Source of the DNA: Pagrus major
Taxonomy: Eukaryota > Chordata > Actinopteri > Spariformes > Sparidae
Length of the DNA: 64,000 nucleotides
Direction of reading: 5' to 3'
Assembly (NCBI RefSeq): GCF_040436345.1
Contig: NC_133234.1
Span: forward strand, 11,160,446-11,224,445
In this document: piece by piece, positions 45,850 through 57,267 of the stretch
Layout of the letters: the number at the start of each line of letters is the position of its first letter
Position numbering within the stretch: the first letter of the stretch is position 1
Translations under genes and position numbers: made by a program
Notes under the pieces: generated by a model
The model's input: only the letters and a program-made list of their open reading frames with translations
Told to the model about the DNA's origin: nothing
The model's database searches: none

Positions 45850-46913
45850 CTAAGTATTTCATATTTTAAGTGGGTATTTCAATTTACTACTGTGTCATAT
45901 TTATTTTATGTGCAATATCTTTTTATATACAATGTTAACTGCTTCATCATTGTATTTTACATAGGCCTATGTAAACATTTGATTTGCTGTTACTAACTAC
46001 TTAAATCTCTGTACTTTTACATTTCTATACTTTTATGTTTTGTATAGCCTGATGTTTTTTTTACTGACCCATGCAGAGAAATCCAAGGAGAGTAAACTGC
46101 ACAGTGCAAAAAGAAATAGTAAGAATGTTAAAATGAACAAATGCAAGATATAATAGTTAAATAATAAAATAAGAAATAATAGTTCGAACAATTAAAGACA
46201 TTAAAAGCAATACACTAATTAAACTACAGTCGTTACAGGTTTGTTATCAGTGCAACATTTAATGGCAATAATGTACCATTAATGTACTATAACATTATTT
46301 ATGCGAAACAGAAAAAGCCTTTTTGTTTGTGAACATTTACGTATAGTATTTGAAATTTAAGATTATTATAAGATGGATGATGTGTGCTTGTTTTTTTTAT
46401 TGTTTCTGACTACTTAAGAACATAAACAGCAGGCTATGGATTAATCTCATTCATAACATAAAGCAAATTATCAGTAATAAACATGGAAAAGGGTGTAATG
46501 CCAAGACAGTGCAAAATAAAAAGAACAGGATATATCAGATTTTTTTTGTGTGTGTAACTTTAAAGGACTTTTTTTTTTCTTATTTATAATGGTACTTTAG
46601 TGGGGCAATAGCCAAACCTTCTCCCATGAAATATGAAAGAGAAAACCTTTCATATAGGTGTTGAGGTGAGGAAAATAAACCACCTACTTTTGAAATTAAA
46701 CGTTTAGGTCTATTATTGTATCAAGCGTTGTAAAAAAAAAAAAAAATGAACCATGTGAAGTGTCAATATGGTGAAATAATAACTCATCATTAGGATATTA
46801 ATGCTCAGTCTTCACAGGACAGTCTGCAGCTGTGTAACACTCTATTCATCTCCGTGGCAACAGAGGGCGCACGCTCATTGGCTCAGCGCTACTTTTGCGA
46901 GCAACGACCTCGC

Positions 46914-46953
46914 TGTGCATTCTGGGTAGGGCACTTTCACGACAGCCATATTG
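46914..46953 (+). promoter_or_regulatory. uqcrc2: uqcrc2 proximal promoter / leader motifs
   Basis: TGCATTCTGGGTAG resembles the core of the ZNF143/THAP11 motif. ACAGCCATATTG resembles a reverse-strand YY1 site (CAATATGGC). Both lie 30-75 bp upstream of the ATG, in the CpG-rich part. Both factors are known at nuclear genes for mitochondrial proteins; function here is inferred. Confidence 0.35.
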
Positions 46954-46985
46954 CTCCATCGTCCTGACCGAAGGAGAGAGGGGAG

Positions 46986-49900
46986 ATGAAGGGGATTCGG
47001 GGAATCAGTCAGCTTTCGGTAAGGACTCAGCAAACACGTCCTATTTATGTATGTATCGGGACAACTGTACAAACAGGAGCCGTCCGCTTCAGTCTTTGAG
47101 TGAGAGTCGGACGGTGTAGACTTTCAGGGTCGTGTCTGGACAAGGTGTGATGAAGAGCAGACGAGGAAGCAGTCAGCTGAAGCTTGTCGTGACTCTGCTT
47201 AACCAGCACTAAAGCAGCTGATAACGTTGCTTACTGAACTCCTCACAGCCCGGGTGTTATACCTTTAAACTATTTTTAAACCCAATCCTGTTTACCAAGG
47301 GTCTTCAGAAATGTTGAGGCAGCTAGCCAGCTAGCTTAGTAGATTCCGCATCCCCTCAACAACTAATGTTGACGTAATGTGCCGGCTTGCTTATCTTACA
47401 TTTCAATTAAAAGTTAATAAGTCATAATTTACAACTAAAGTTATATTTTGAGGGTTGTGTCTGGCGTTATACAACAAAACCACTCTCACTGTTTGGTACT
47501 GTTGGTTATAAAAGTAACCAAATGTGGTGAATAAGACATATTCCATCTCAACAACCGGCATTTAAACATATAAAGAACAAGTTAGTGGTGAATAAGCACG
47601 ATTCCCTTTGTATTATATTGAATTAAGAACTGAAGGCGTTCGGTGTGCTTATTGAAATGCTAATATAGATCTAAAATTAATCGCAAGAGATTTTACTTGC
47701 TGTCAAAAGTCTGAACCTTAAAAGACCACACAAGATCCATTTAGTAGCTGTTCGTGAGCTTTTGATCATATCACATGATGTTCATCAGCAGCTTCAGTTT
47801 GCCTAGTTGTCAATAAATGATTACTTTTTTCTTGAAGTGTGGAAAGTCCTGCTGATGAGGAAGATCATGTGAAAGCACCTGAAGAGATACTAAATAGAGA
47901 TTCAGGGGCAATCAGGAGAAAGTCATTTTATGTATGTTCTACTGTAAGAATTGGAAGATGTATAATGTTTTAACAGCACCAAAGCAGCACTACAGGGTGT
48001 CCAGCTACACAAATAGGTAATTTTATATGGGGTAGCATGAACAAAATGAATAAGATTAATAGTTTTGTGAAAGTATGTCGTTTTTCTCCTCACACTGCCC
48101 TCGCATCAGTCAGCAGGCCAGCAACATGTTAGTTGTAATGTCCCGCCTTCCAATGTTCTCTATCTTTCCAGACAAGGCTTTACGCGGCCCAAGCTGCCCG
48201 TAAGGTCGACTTCGGGGCCGCCGAACACGTTAAGTTTCAGCCGCAGGATGTGCAGGTCAGTGGATGTTCACTTGTCTCTCTCCTCCACAGAGACGCTTCT
48301 ATGCGGCTACCAGAAAAGGCCAGTCCCTTGCCCAGCCTCTTACTGGCCTCAAGCTCTCTCCAGGGGCTGCACACTCCTTCCAGGACGTCCATGTATGTTG
48401 GGGAGGGATGAGGATGGCTGTGCTGGGTTTGGCTGGGTCCTGACAGTGTGGTTCTGGGTCTAAGAAAGACATGTTTTAATAGCATTTCATGCCTTAGCCA
48501 TTTGTCTCCTCTAATGAGTATTAAATGTCATCTAACTAAATTTTCAGATAATCTTAGATAACCCTTTCAAAGTGCAAATTGCTTATTGGCTTGCATATTT
48601 CAACCACATGTCAATTTTAATGAAAGTCATGAAACTCAAGGACATTTCTGTATGTGTCCCCAGGTCACCAGGCTGCCCAGTGGACTGGTGATCGCCTCCC
48701 TGGAGAACTATTCCCCAGCTTCCAAGATCGGCGTGTTCATCAAGGCTGGCTGTCGTTATGAGACCCCTGACAACCAGGGGGTCACCCACCTCCTCCGGCT
48801 GGCCTCCAACCTGGTATGATACTGCATATTTGTATTGTGAGTCTGGTGTGGTTTCAAACAACTGTTTGTTGGTTTCCTTTTCTTCCCCAGTTTTAAAATA
48901 GTACTATCTGGGCTGCATGATTTATCATTTCAGCAATAGATATATGGCAGAAAAAACATATTGCAATGTCTGTTTTTTACAATATTGTGCAGCCCTTGTA
49001 TTATTCATACAGCTATAAAGCACAAATATCAGATTGTACGCAGTGTATATTTTCAAGCATGAATGTTGCCGTCTGATTCATCTTGTTGTTGACTTGGCAT
49101 TTGTACCTTTCCAGACAACCAAAGGAGCTTCAGCCTTCAAGATATGCCGTGGTGTTGAGGCAGTTGGAGGCAGCCTGAGGTCAGTAACCTCAAAGAAATG
49201 TCACTAAAAAAAAACACAGAATACAACAGGGTTTCTACGGGGTCCTCAAAAGTATTAAAAGTTGATAAATCAATTTAGTGAAAATGAAGGACCTTGAAAA
49301 GTCTTAAAAAGGCTTAAATACCTGTTTGCCAAGGTATTACATTTTATCGCTTGTTTTCACTATGTATTTTTCTCTAAATAGGTTCCCTGAATTTATTCAT
49401 TGCATGACCATGAGTTGTTACCAGACATTTCCCCTCTTAACTCCTCATATGGTTTAATTTAAATAGATATCTGAGGCTCTTAGAGGTAAACCTCTGACTA
49501 AAGTTCTGGAAAAATAATACAACTTACCACTAGGTTGGGAACCACTGGATGAAACCACCCAATGGTAAATAAAGTAAATACAGCTACAACAGAATTGAAG
49601 CAATATTAATAATATAATGATAAATTATTTAATAATATATCAGTCACAGGGCCAATTTTCTACAGAACAAGTTTTACTTTTGACACTTTTGGCTGATAAT
49701 ACTGTACTTTTACTTAAGTAGGATTTTGAATGCAGTACTTTTACCTGTTGTGGAGTACTTTTACATTGTTGTCTTGCTACTTTGACTTGAGTAAAAGATT
49801 TTAATACTTTTCCCACCACTGGGTATTTGTGAGGGAGTTCCTATATGGTGATGAGGTCTTAAAATGTTTGGAAAAGGTTTTAAAAAAGGTCTTAAAAGGT

Positions 49901-52900
49901 ATTGGATTTAACTTTAGTATTCCTGCATATACCCTGTACAGATTTCTTCCTTGATCTGTTTTCTTACCTGGATATCTGCGTATGTGTCTCTGTAGTGTGA
50001 CTTCGTCCAGAGAGAACATGGTCTACACCGTCGACTGCTTGAGAGATGACATGTGAGTTTTTCGGATAAAATGCTGTGCTCCTACCGAACGTTGAAATGC
50101 AAAAATATAAATTGAAGTTCTTGATATTTTCTTTACATAATTAACTTTGATGTTTAAGAAGGTGTGGGAACCCTGAATATCAGTGTTGTGATTAAACATG
50201 AACATGAACTGGGACTGTGATTAAAAATGTCCCACATTTGTCGTACAACAAGTATCAATACTCCTTTTAGACTAGAAAGCAAGCTGTAAAACATGTTGCT
50301 TCTTCACAAAGAACTGTGGCTGAGGTCATCTTAAATTGTCAGTGACATAAGGGTAACGGCCTAATGTAAAAGGAGCCTCTTAAACCACTTTGCCATGAAA
50401 CAATGACAATTTAATACATAGAAATGTTCACTAAAGAGGCAGCCTATGTTGCAGCAGTGTTACATGTGATTATAGCAAGGGTTCAGCCCTTCATGTCACT
50501 ACATGTTTTCTCCCTCTTTGTTACCTGTCTGCAGTGACACAGTGATGGAGTATTTGATCAACGTGACAACAGCTCAAGAGTTCCGGGCGTGGGAGGTGTC
50601 AGACCTCACGCCCAGAGTGAAGGTGGACAAGGCCATGGCTGCAAACAGTGAACAAACAGGTGGGGCGTTATCCCCATTGCAATGCACACACACAGAGTAT
50701 TGGGGATTTTTTTATACACGTGCTAGCTCGGCTTGACTCGGTTTGATTCAGCGTCAGCCCAGCACTGCAGGGATTGCATCTCTATTACTAGCTGCTTAAA
50801 TGTGTGTCTTCAGCTACTGATGCACTGTGACCACTGGTCAAAGCAGTGGCTATAAGTTAATACCCTTCCTCCTTGCAAAGCTACTTATTTTTTATTCCCA
50901 TTTTCATGCGACAAAGCATAGCCCGATTAATGACAGAAGCGGCCACAAATAAAACTGCAATCCTAAACTTGTTCTCACTTAAATTTAGATTAAGATGATG
51001 AACTACCCAGCATCTAGTTTATGAAGTCGTTTAATTTAAAATGGCATTAGACAGGTGTTTCAAATCCAATAATGCAGTTCATGATCATTCCTCTTTCTGT
51101 TTCCTCCAGTTGTGGTTGAAAATCTGCATTATGCTGCCTACAAGAATGCACTCTCCAACTCCCTGTACTGTCCCGATCACATGGTTGGCAACATCGGGTC
51201 TGAACATGTAAGTAATTTTTCTGTGTTTTTTCTGTAAGACTTGGTATTAATAGATCCATTCAAACCGTCTTTCTGACGTCTTTCTGATGTTTGTATTTCT
51301 CTCCAGCTGCACCAGTTTGTCCAGAACAATTTCACAAGTGCAAGAATGGCTCTTGTTGGACTTGGTAAGAGTCATTATACCTTCTACCCTTTACTTTTAC
51401 TTTAACATAATAACTAACCCAAACATGGTGTTTTCCTGAATGGCCAAACGATCTTTAAGTTTATGATGCTTTTTGTCTTCAGGTGTCGACCACACGGTGC
51501 TGAAGCAAGTTGGGGAGCAATTCCTCAACATCCGCAGTGGGGCAGGCTCCACCGGGGCCAAGGCTCAGTATCGTGGAGGTGAGTTGAACGAATATTTAAA
51601 AAATCTAAATGTTGGCACTTGCAACTGAAGAAAGTGCATCACCTTACCTGTCTTCTGCTGCCTCTCTTCAGGTGAGATCCGTCTGGCCAACAACAACAGT
51701 TTGGTCCACTCGGCAGTGGTGAGCCAGTCAGCAGCAGTGGGCAGCAGCGAGGCTCTGGCCTTCAGTGTCCTGCAACATATTCTGGGAGGTGGTCCGCAAG
51801 TCAAGAGGGGCTCATGCGCCTCTAGCAAACTGATCCAGGGTTGTGCCAAGGCAACTGCTGACCCCTTTGACGTAAGTGGTTGTCATTTTGTCATATAAAC
51901 TTGTAAAACAGCCCTTGACTGGCTCAACATGGGACTATGGAAGTGTGAAAACTTCTCTACAAATATGTGAAATCATAATTGCAACATGCCTGTAAAAAAT
52001 TTTCTTTTTTTTTCTGAACAGGTCAGTGCTTTCAATACAACCTACTCAGACTCTGGTCTGTTTGGAGTCTACACCATTTCCCAGGTTGCAGCTGCTGGTG
52101 ATGTGAGTGTCTCATAGTCATGACAAGAGTCTTGTCAAAATGAAACTAGAAAGGGAGTCTTGATGTTATCTCTGTTCTCCTGTCTCTCCAGGTGATTAAG
52201 GCTGCTGTTGCCCAGGTGAAGGCTGTTGCTGATGGTGCAGTCACAGCTGCTGACCTCACTCGGGCCAAGTAAGACATTAGGACAGATAGAGACACTACTT
52301 TGAAATGATGCCACCTCTTACTTGCATGTTTTACAAGTTAGCTGACAATAAACACCACCAAAATGGGGTTAATTATTTTAGACTGCAAATTTGAGTAAGC
52401 ATGAAACATGAGCCAATAAGCAGTTAAATAAATAGTTTAACATTTTTGGAAACTGGCTTATTTGGTTCTCTTGCCAAGAGATTAGATGAGAAGATTGACA
52501 CCACTCTATTGTCTGTATGGTAAATATGTAGCAGCAGTTTATCTTAGCATAGATTACCGATAGATTTATGTTTAATTTACAGACCTGAGAGTGATATCTA
52601 TTTTGTCATCTGACTCTGGACAAGGAAGTGAATAATTGTACTTCCTAAAATGTCTTACTATTCCTTTAAATAGTTTAATGTAATATCTGTCTGCAGAGAA
52701 AAGGTGAAGTTAATAAATGCTGACTAGGTGTTTATTTTTTAAATGTAATTTATTTTTTCATTTCAAAATTAAAATAAATACAGAAACTATGAAACAGTTG
52801 CCATTTGGTGCCTGTTGATGGTGCCATTAAGTGGCAGTAAGTGGTAATTTTTCCCTCCGAGTTTGTGCCATTGTGGCTTATGAAGAGCTTGTCTTTGTTT

Positions 52901-53708
52901 CTCTGCAGGGCCCAGCTGAAGGCACAGTTCCTGATGTCTCAGGAGACTTCAGAGGGTTTGCTGGAGGACATGGGCGCTCAGGCTCTGGCCAACGGGTCCT
53001 ATGTCTCCTCTGAGGAAATCTCCAAAAACATTGACAATGTCTCCTTGACCGACGTCGCCAACGTAAGATATTCGGTGCTTGATTATTGGGTGTTAAAGAA
53101 GGGATGCAGCCTATGGAAGACTGAAACTGCCAAAATCAAAAATAAATAAAGACATAAATGTCTCATAATTAATATGTCATTAAATGCACAAAAAAATGAG
53201 CAAGTGTAGGCATGTATAGTCTATCTGTACTCTCTGATGTCGATCAACTAATAGGGGGAAAGTTGAGTTGATGACACACATTTAATCGGCCCCTCATCTG
53301 CACAAGGAGATAGAAATGCACAAAAAATTTAAAAGACTGTAAAAAGAAAACACAAATAAATAAGCTTGGGGGAATCATATTAGGAAAATGCAAAAAGACA
53401 TCAATACATAAATAAAGAAAGGACAAATTCATAAATAAAATGGAAAATTAACAGCAAAAGTAAATAAAAGGGGAAATTAAAGGTGCAATATGTAAGAATT
53501 GTACTCCTTAGCATATCAAGTTACTTCAGTTAGGTAATTGTAAAATTTGCTTCATTTATTGTGTCAAAAATGTGTTTTTGTAGTTAATAATGGCATTCTA
53601 AACTTTCTTGCTTTTTATTTCCAGGCTGCCAAGAAATTTGTGTCTGGCAAGAAGACGATGGCATCCAGCGGCAACCTCATAAGAACACCCTTCGTGGATG
53701 AGATCTAA
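46986..53708 (+). CDS. uqcrc2: cytochrome b-c1 complex subunit 2 (core protein 2), complete
   Basis: UQCRC2 is a matrix-facing core subunit of respiratory complex III, an M16 peptidase-family protein that has lost catalysis. Exons: 46986-47018, 48172-48255 (2a), 48664-48813, 49115-49179, 49996-50052, 50535-50659, 51110-51207, 51307-51364, 51483-51578, 51672-51871, 52022-52102, 52192-52268, 52909-53062 and 53625-53708. All introns are GT-AG and the phases join to 453 aa, the human length. The N-terminus [11 protein letters not shown] plus [11 protein letters not shown] is basic and lacks acids, as a mitochondrial presequence should. [18 protein letters not shown] opens the M16 domain at about residue 40; [11 protein letters not shown] and YRGGEIR lie at the domain linker; the end is [11 protein letters not shown]. 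An alternative exon 2b (48291-48392) would give 459 aa. The a/b teleost copy is undecided. Confidence 0.96.
47019..48171. other. uqcrc2: uqcrc2 intron 1
   Basis: A 1.15 kb intron, CpG-containing in its first 250 bp and AT-rich afterwards. No repeat or RNA gene recognised. Confidence 0.5.
48291..48392 (+). other. uqcrc2: candidate mutually exclusive exon 2b of uqcrc2
   Basis: An open 102-nt segment has a strong pyrimidine tract and acceptor (CTCTCTCCTCCACAG) and a donor (GTATGT). It begins and ends in phase 0, exactly like exon 2a. It encodes [11 protein letters not shown]...[10 protein letters not shown]; exon 2a encodes [11 protein letters not shown]...[14 protein letters not shown]. The shared RxYAA, GAA-H, FQ and DV positions suggest a tandem exon duplication. 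Only 35 bp separate 2a from 2b, too short for a vertebrate intron. Either exon can join exon 1 and exon 3 in frame. Inclusion of both without splicing adds 221 nt and breaks the frame. Confidence 0.75.
48905..49002. repeat. short inverted-repeat element in uqcrc2 intron 3
   Basis: CTGGGCTGCATGATTTATC at the left is mirrored by ACAATATTGTGCAGCCCTTG at the right, around a short AT-rich centre. The GGGCTG(C/T)(A)-AAT words are also seen near 21268. MITE-like. Confidence 0.55.
49228..49936. mobile_element. MITE-like element with nested repeat in uqcrc2 intron 4
   Basis: The left end ACAGGGTTTCTACGGGGTCC and AGTATTAAAAGTTG is mirrored by AGGTATTGGATTTAACTTTAG and CCTGCATATACCCTGTA at the right. 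The reverse complement of the right end is TACAGGGTATATGCAGG. The interior from about 49685 to 49822 is a different repeat (ACTTTTACTTAAGTAGG...CCACCACTG), so it appears nested. No coding capacity. Confidence 0.6.
52428..52675. repeat. family A fold-back element in uqcrc2 intron 12
   Basis: Contains AGATTAGATGAGAAGATTGA then CACCACTCTATTGTCTGTAT, and on the far side GAGAGTGATATCTATTTTGTC. It ends CTTACTATTCCTTTAAATAG and begins AATAAATAGTTTAACATTTT. Same family as 10004-10381. Confidence 0.65.
53476..53560. repeat. short dispersed repeat 'AAAGGTGCAATATGTAAGAATT'
   Basis: TTAAAGGTGCAATATGTAAG is a terminal motif that I recall as frequent in teleost genomes. The other end is not recognised in this intron. 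Confidence 0.4.
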
Positions 53709-53966
53709 AGTCCTTAGTGGTCACCTCGTACTTTACCTAACTCTGGCGGCAAAGCAGAATTTGTTTCCTCTACATTTTGACAAAAAGAAAAAAGGTCCTC
53801 ATCACTTTTTGAATCTCTGTTATTCTGAGAGATATAATGTCATAACACCACTGGGTATTTATAGGTGTTGTAACAGTATATTTTCAGGTGATGCTGCTCC
53901 GGCACATCACAACGTCGTGCTCCATTCATCTGTCCACATTTACTGTATAGCTGATGTAAAATAATG

Positions 53967-53972
53967 AATAAA
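53967..53972 (+). terminator. uqcrc2: uqcrc2 poly(A) signal AATAAA
   Basis: AATAAA lies 259 nt after the uqcrc2 stop, giving a short 3'UTR. Confidence 0.65.
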
Positions 53973-54331
53973 TTCTATCTACCTTACACAGTTTTAAGTG
54001 TTTTGTTGTGGTGTGATTTTGACAATGGAAACAAAACAGTCCTTACTCGAGGTCTACTTACTAGCTTGTTCTTGAGCTTTTGACTGAATCAGACTAAATA
54101 AGAATGAACTGTCAAGTCAACCTGGATGAGAAGTCCAAAAAAGTGCTCATGGAAAATTAAAAAATCTGCAGTATCAGTCTGCTCATGAAGACAGTGTAAT
54201 CCAGTGTAATGTTACTTAGTTTTAGCCCAATGCATTACATTGCAAAAATCCTCTCAGGGGTGTTTTTAGCAGCTCATTTAAAATGCATAATCCATGGTGA
54301 TGCAAAAGGAGCGTCGGCTATCTACGGATTT

Positions 54332-54341
54332 TCTCGCGAGA
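54332..54341. promoter_or_regulatory. mosmo: TCTCGCGAGA promoter palindrome
   Basis: A perfect TCTCGCGAGA palindrome, a known core element of TATA-less housekeeping promoters that can act in both directions. It lies 672 bp upstream of the mosmo ATG, at the left edge of a GC-richer block (54310-55120). It probably marks the mosmo promoter, or a divergent non-coding start. Confidence 0.6.
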
Positions 54342-55012
54342 GTTCGCCACAACAGACATGGAGACGCGACCTGGCTGAATTTTTAGTTTCCGTCGGTGGG
54401 AGAGGACAGCATCGTCTTGCACAAAACGCACTTGCTGTGAGCTCAGAAGCTTCTGAAAGCGGTTTAATAGTGTAGTCCCGCATGTGAACGTGGAGTTTTG
54501 CGCCTCGGTGTGAGCATGGGCGGTGATTTCCTTCAGAGGAAAGAAAAAGCTTTCATATGGGGAGAGAGAGAGAGCAGACTCAGGAAATAAGTGGACTGCA
54601 TGCATGAATCCGTGTTTACTGCTCCGAGGATTCATCAGCGATTAAAGCAAACAATTTCTCCACTCGCTTTCCTCCAAGTGTCACCGGGATGAAGTGATCC
54701 ATGAGCAGCCGGGCAGCGATCCTCTCCTCCCGGGCTGGATGAGCGCCAGCAGGTCGGTCCAGACTCGGACTAATGAAAGGGGAATAATTTGAGGGAAAAA
54801 CTAGCCTGCAGATCTCATCAAACACAATGTGCGGACAACCCGTGGATCAAACCGACCCCTTCATCACGATCAGCGCGAGCTCCCATAACGCAGACCGCTG
54901 TGGTGATGGGACAAGAGGTGAAGGTGTAGGTTACTGACTCCTAAATGTCCCGCCTGCCTTCAGGTGACACTGAGGCACACAGACACTCTGACCTCCACCT
55001 GTGTCCACCGAC

Positions 55013-55118
55013 ATGGATAAACTCACCGTGATCTCAGGATGTCTCTTTCTCGCTGCGGACATCTTCGCCATCGCGAGCATCGCCAACCCGGACTGGATCA
55101 GCACCGGAGACTCAGCTG
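55013..55118 (+). CDS. mosmo: MOSMO (modulator of smoothened), first coding exon
   Basis: MOSMO is a small four-pass membrane protein that works with MEGF8 and MGRN1 to lower surface Smoothened and so dampen Hedgehog signalling. Only exon 1 is in the window: 35 codons plus 1 nt, ending at donor GTAGGT. It reads MDKLTVISGCLFLAADIFAI and then ASIANPDWISTGDSAG. Residues about 5-26 are the first membrane segment, and PDWI starts the first extracellular loop. The match to vertebrate MOSMO is nearly exact, and uqcrc2 next door agrees with human 16p12. I looked for exon 2 up to 64,000 and did not see it, so intron 1 is longer than 8.8 kb and contains the retrotransposon at 57268-62799. Confidence 0.93.
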
Positions 55119-55284
55119 GTAGGTTGTTGATGGCTCTGAAAAAAGTAGAGTTTGTACTTGTTTATGGGGACTAATAAGAGATCAGTTCATTAAATATCAC
55201 CGGGGACATGAAACTTTTATGTAACATGATTTGAAAGTGAGCTCACACCCTGATAGATTTCTTTGCAGCTGAATATCAACAAAT

Positions 55285-55400
55285 TTAAAGGTGCACTATG
55301 GGGTTTTGGGAGAGAATTTTCTTCATTGGCTGATTTTTTAAAATAAATTTTTTATGTTTAAACAAACTAAATAAACAAACTGACCTGCATTAAAGGCCCT
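55285..55400. repeat. family F element, truncated copy
   Basis: TTAAAGGTGCACTATGGGGT, followed by TTTTGGGAGAGAATTTTC and AAACAAACTAAATAAACAAAC, matches the left half of the element at 55642-55938. No right end is found. Confidence 0.55.
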
Positions 55401-55641
55401 GAAAACTTTCTATTACATTTAATATCAAAGACTAAATATGAAACACTCAAGTTAAAGTTCATAAAATCAGCCTTAGTTATGATCAGACCATAAAAGCAAG
55501 GAATCTCTGTGTCTGTCTGTTATTCGCATATCTCGAGAAAGGTTCATCCGATCTGCTTCACACTTGGCGGGTGTGTTGTTGAGGACTCAAGGAAGTGCAG
55601 TGTCGAATCTGGTGCAATTTCGACACGTGACACCTTCAACA

Positions 55642-55938
55642 TTAAAGGTGCACTATGCAGTTTTGTGGGAGAAATTTGAGTCAGAAGAGAAATATTTTAT
55701 TAATATTAATTAACTGATTTTTTTTAATGCCAAAACAAACTTAATAAACAAACTCTTTGTTTTCATGACTGAATAAACAAACTGACCTTAAAGGACAACA
55801 CAATTTCACACTGCTGAGAACAGTTTGATTATTCAGCTATGGAAAAAATAGAGATTGTATTATTACCTCATTAATAATGTAAATATTACAATTCTGAGTT
55901 TGAATTTCTTCTCCAAAACTACATAGTGCCCCTTTTAA
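55642..55938. mobile_element. TTAA-flanked MITE-like element (family F)
   Basis: The left end TTAAAGGTGCACTATGCAGT is mirrored by ACTACATAGTGCCCCTTTTAA at the right. Both ends carry TTAA. 297 bp, no coding capacity. Closely related to 22778-23095. Confidence 0.7.
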
Positions 55939-56539
55939 AGGTAACAGTTGCACTTTTTTTTGCTTACGAACCCTTAAAATGCATTGGGCCAAATGTCATC
56001 ACAAGTTGTGGTCTCTGTGCGTCCATGTTTCCATCAGTGTCCGTCTCAGATGAGGTGAAAGTATCTAAGTCTAAACTCAGATTGGAGAGAAATGTAATGA
56101 TGTATGCTGAGAGTATTCGCGGCAACAAAACCAAAAAGGTCATTTCTGCAACAATACAGACGGCCGATTGTATGGATGCATCTCCTCAAATCTTCAGTCG
56201 TCTCCTGATCTCAGCAAAACTCAAGCAAATGTAACCAAAAGTCCAGAGGTACAGATACAAAAATATTACAATGAACCATGATGTGTCAGTCTGCTCAGTG
56301 CCATTTTATTGTAACATGTTCAAATGTCAGTATCCCTGCAATATTATCTTCATTCATCCTTCAGCATCAAAAGGGGAGTGTGGCGCCCACAAAATCAGGG
56401 CTTTCTCTCCAGTAAATATGCGTCATTACAGTGCAGCACACTTTAAAAAAGGCCCTGAAAAGTAATTCTCAAGCAGCTCTTCCCTTGAGTCATTAATGTC
56501 TACCTGACAAACACTTTCCGCTAAAGTTTGAGCAGTTTT

Positions 56540-56750
56540 GTTGGAGTGCAGCTAACGATTGTTTTCATTTTCCATCCTTGTGACGATTACTTTCACGGTT
56601 AATCGTTTTGTCTAATATTGTGAAAAATTGCTCATCACAATTCCCAGAAATCAAAGTGACGTCTTCAGATTTCTTCTCTTGTCTTAAAAAACAGTCTAAA
56701 ACCCAAAGACGCTTCATTTACTGTCATAAATGACAAAGAAAAGAGGTGAG
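56540..56750. repeat. family E repeat in mosmo intron 1
   Basis: Contains GAGTGCAGCTAACGATTGTT, GGTTAATCGTTTTGTCTAAT, AATTGCTCATCACAATTCCC and ACAGTCTAAAACCCAAAGAC. I know this order as a frequent teleost interspersed repeat. Related copies in this window are near 13.4, 38.6 and 44.7 kb. Confidence 0.6.
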
Positions 56751-57262
56751 AAGCAGGCTGCAGAGTTCTGGATAACGCACTTCTTTCTAACTCCACACCA
56801 ATACAGTCTGTAGGTTTCAGACTTGTAGCCACAACTGACGCTGACTCACTTGAGGACTCTCATCAGATGTCAGGCAGCTATGCAGAAGTACTCCGAAACA
56901 CCTGTCAACACACTTTAATGTGTAAAATCTAACAAATCATAACGAAGGAAGACTTTTTTTTTCTTGATTGTTTCATATTAAATCACAGATATTTAATGTG
57001 ATAGAAGGTTCTTGGGGGCCTTTAATGCACCATAAGGGACAAATAATTGTCTGAAAAGATCCCGACTTTCAGCTACTGATGATTTGATGAACATTGTTGT
57101 TGATAATCACTGTTATTCTGGATAAAATTAAATGTTTAATTATTATCATCATTAATTATCATAGTACAGCAAATAATGATAATTTGTGGGAAGGCAAATT
57201 TCATAGATTGTACAGTCAGTCCTATAATTTCAAGTGTTAAATCCCACAGACGTACTATCAGC

Positions 57263-57267
57263 CTCCC
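57263..57267. repeat. target-site duplication, left copy (CTCCC)
   Basis: CTCCC immediately precedes the left LTR and is repeated exactly after the right LTR at 62800-62804. Five-base duplications are normal for Ty3/Gypsy integrases. Confidence 0.9.

Larger units (their letters stand above)
45335..46985. other. divergent snu13-uqcrc2 intergenic region
   Basis: A GC-rich block with CpGs lies at 45335-45590 (snu13 side) and another at 46800-46985 (uqcrc2 side), separated by about 1.2 kb of very AT-rich sequence. The two genes therefore seem to have separate promoters rather than one shared core. The AAGT microsatellite is listed separately. I see no gene. Confidence 0.55.
55119..57262. other. 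mosmo: mosmo intron 1, left part
   Basis: Non-coding. It contains three repeat copies listed separately (55285-55400, 55642-55938, 56540-56750) and a unique AT-rich stretch before the retrotransposon. The open frame at 55926-56234 has no family motif and overlaps a repeat. Confidence 0.55.

Noticed and set aside
53973-54331. A pdzd9-like gene between uqcrc2 and mosmo, as in human
   Set aside because: The gap is only about 1 kb between the uqcrc2 end and the mosmo ATG and shows no coding exon.
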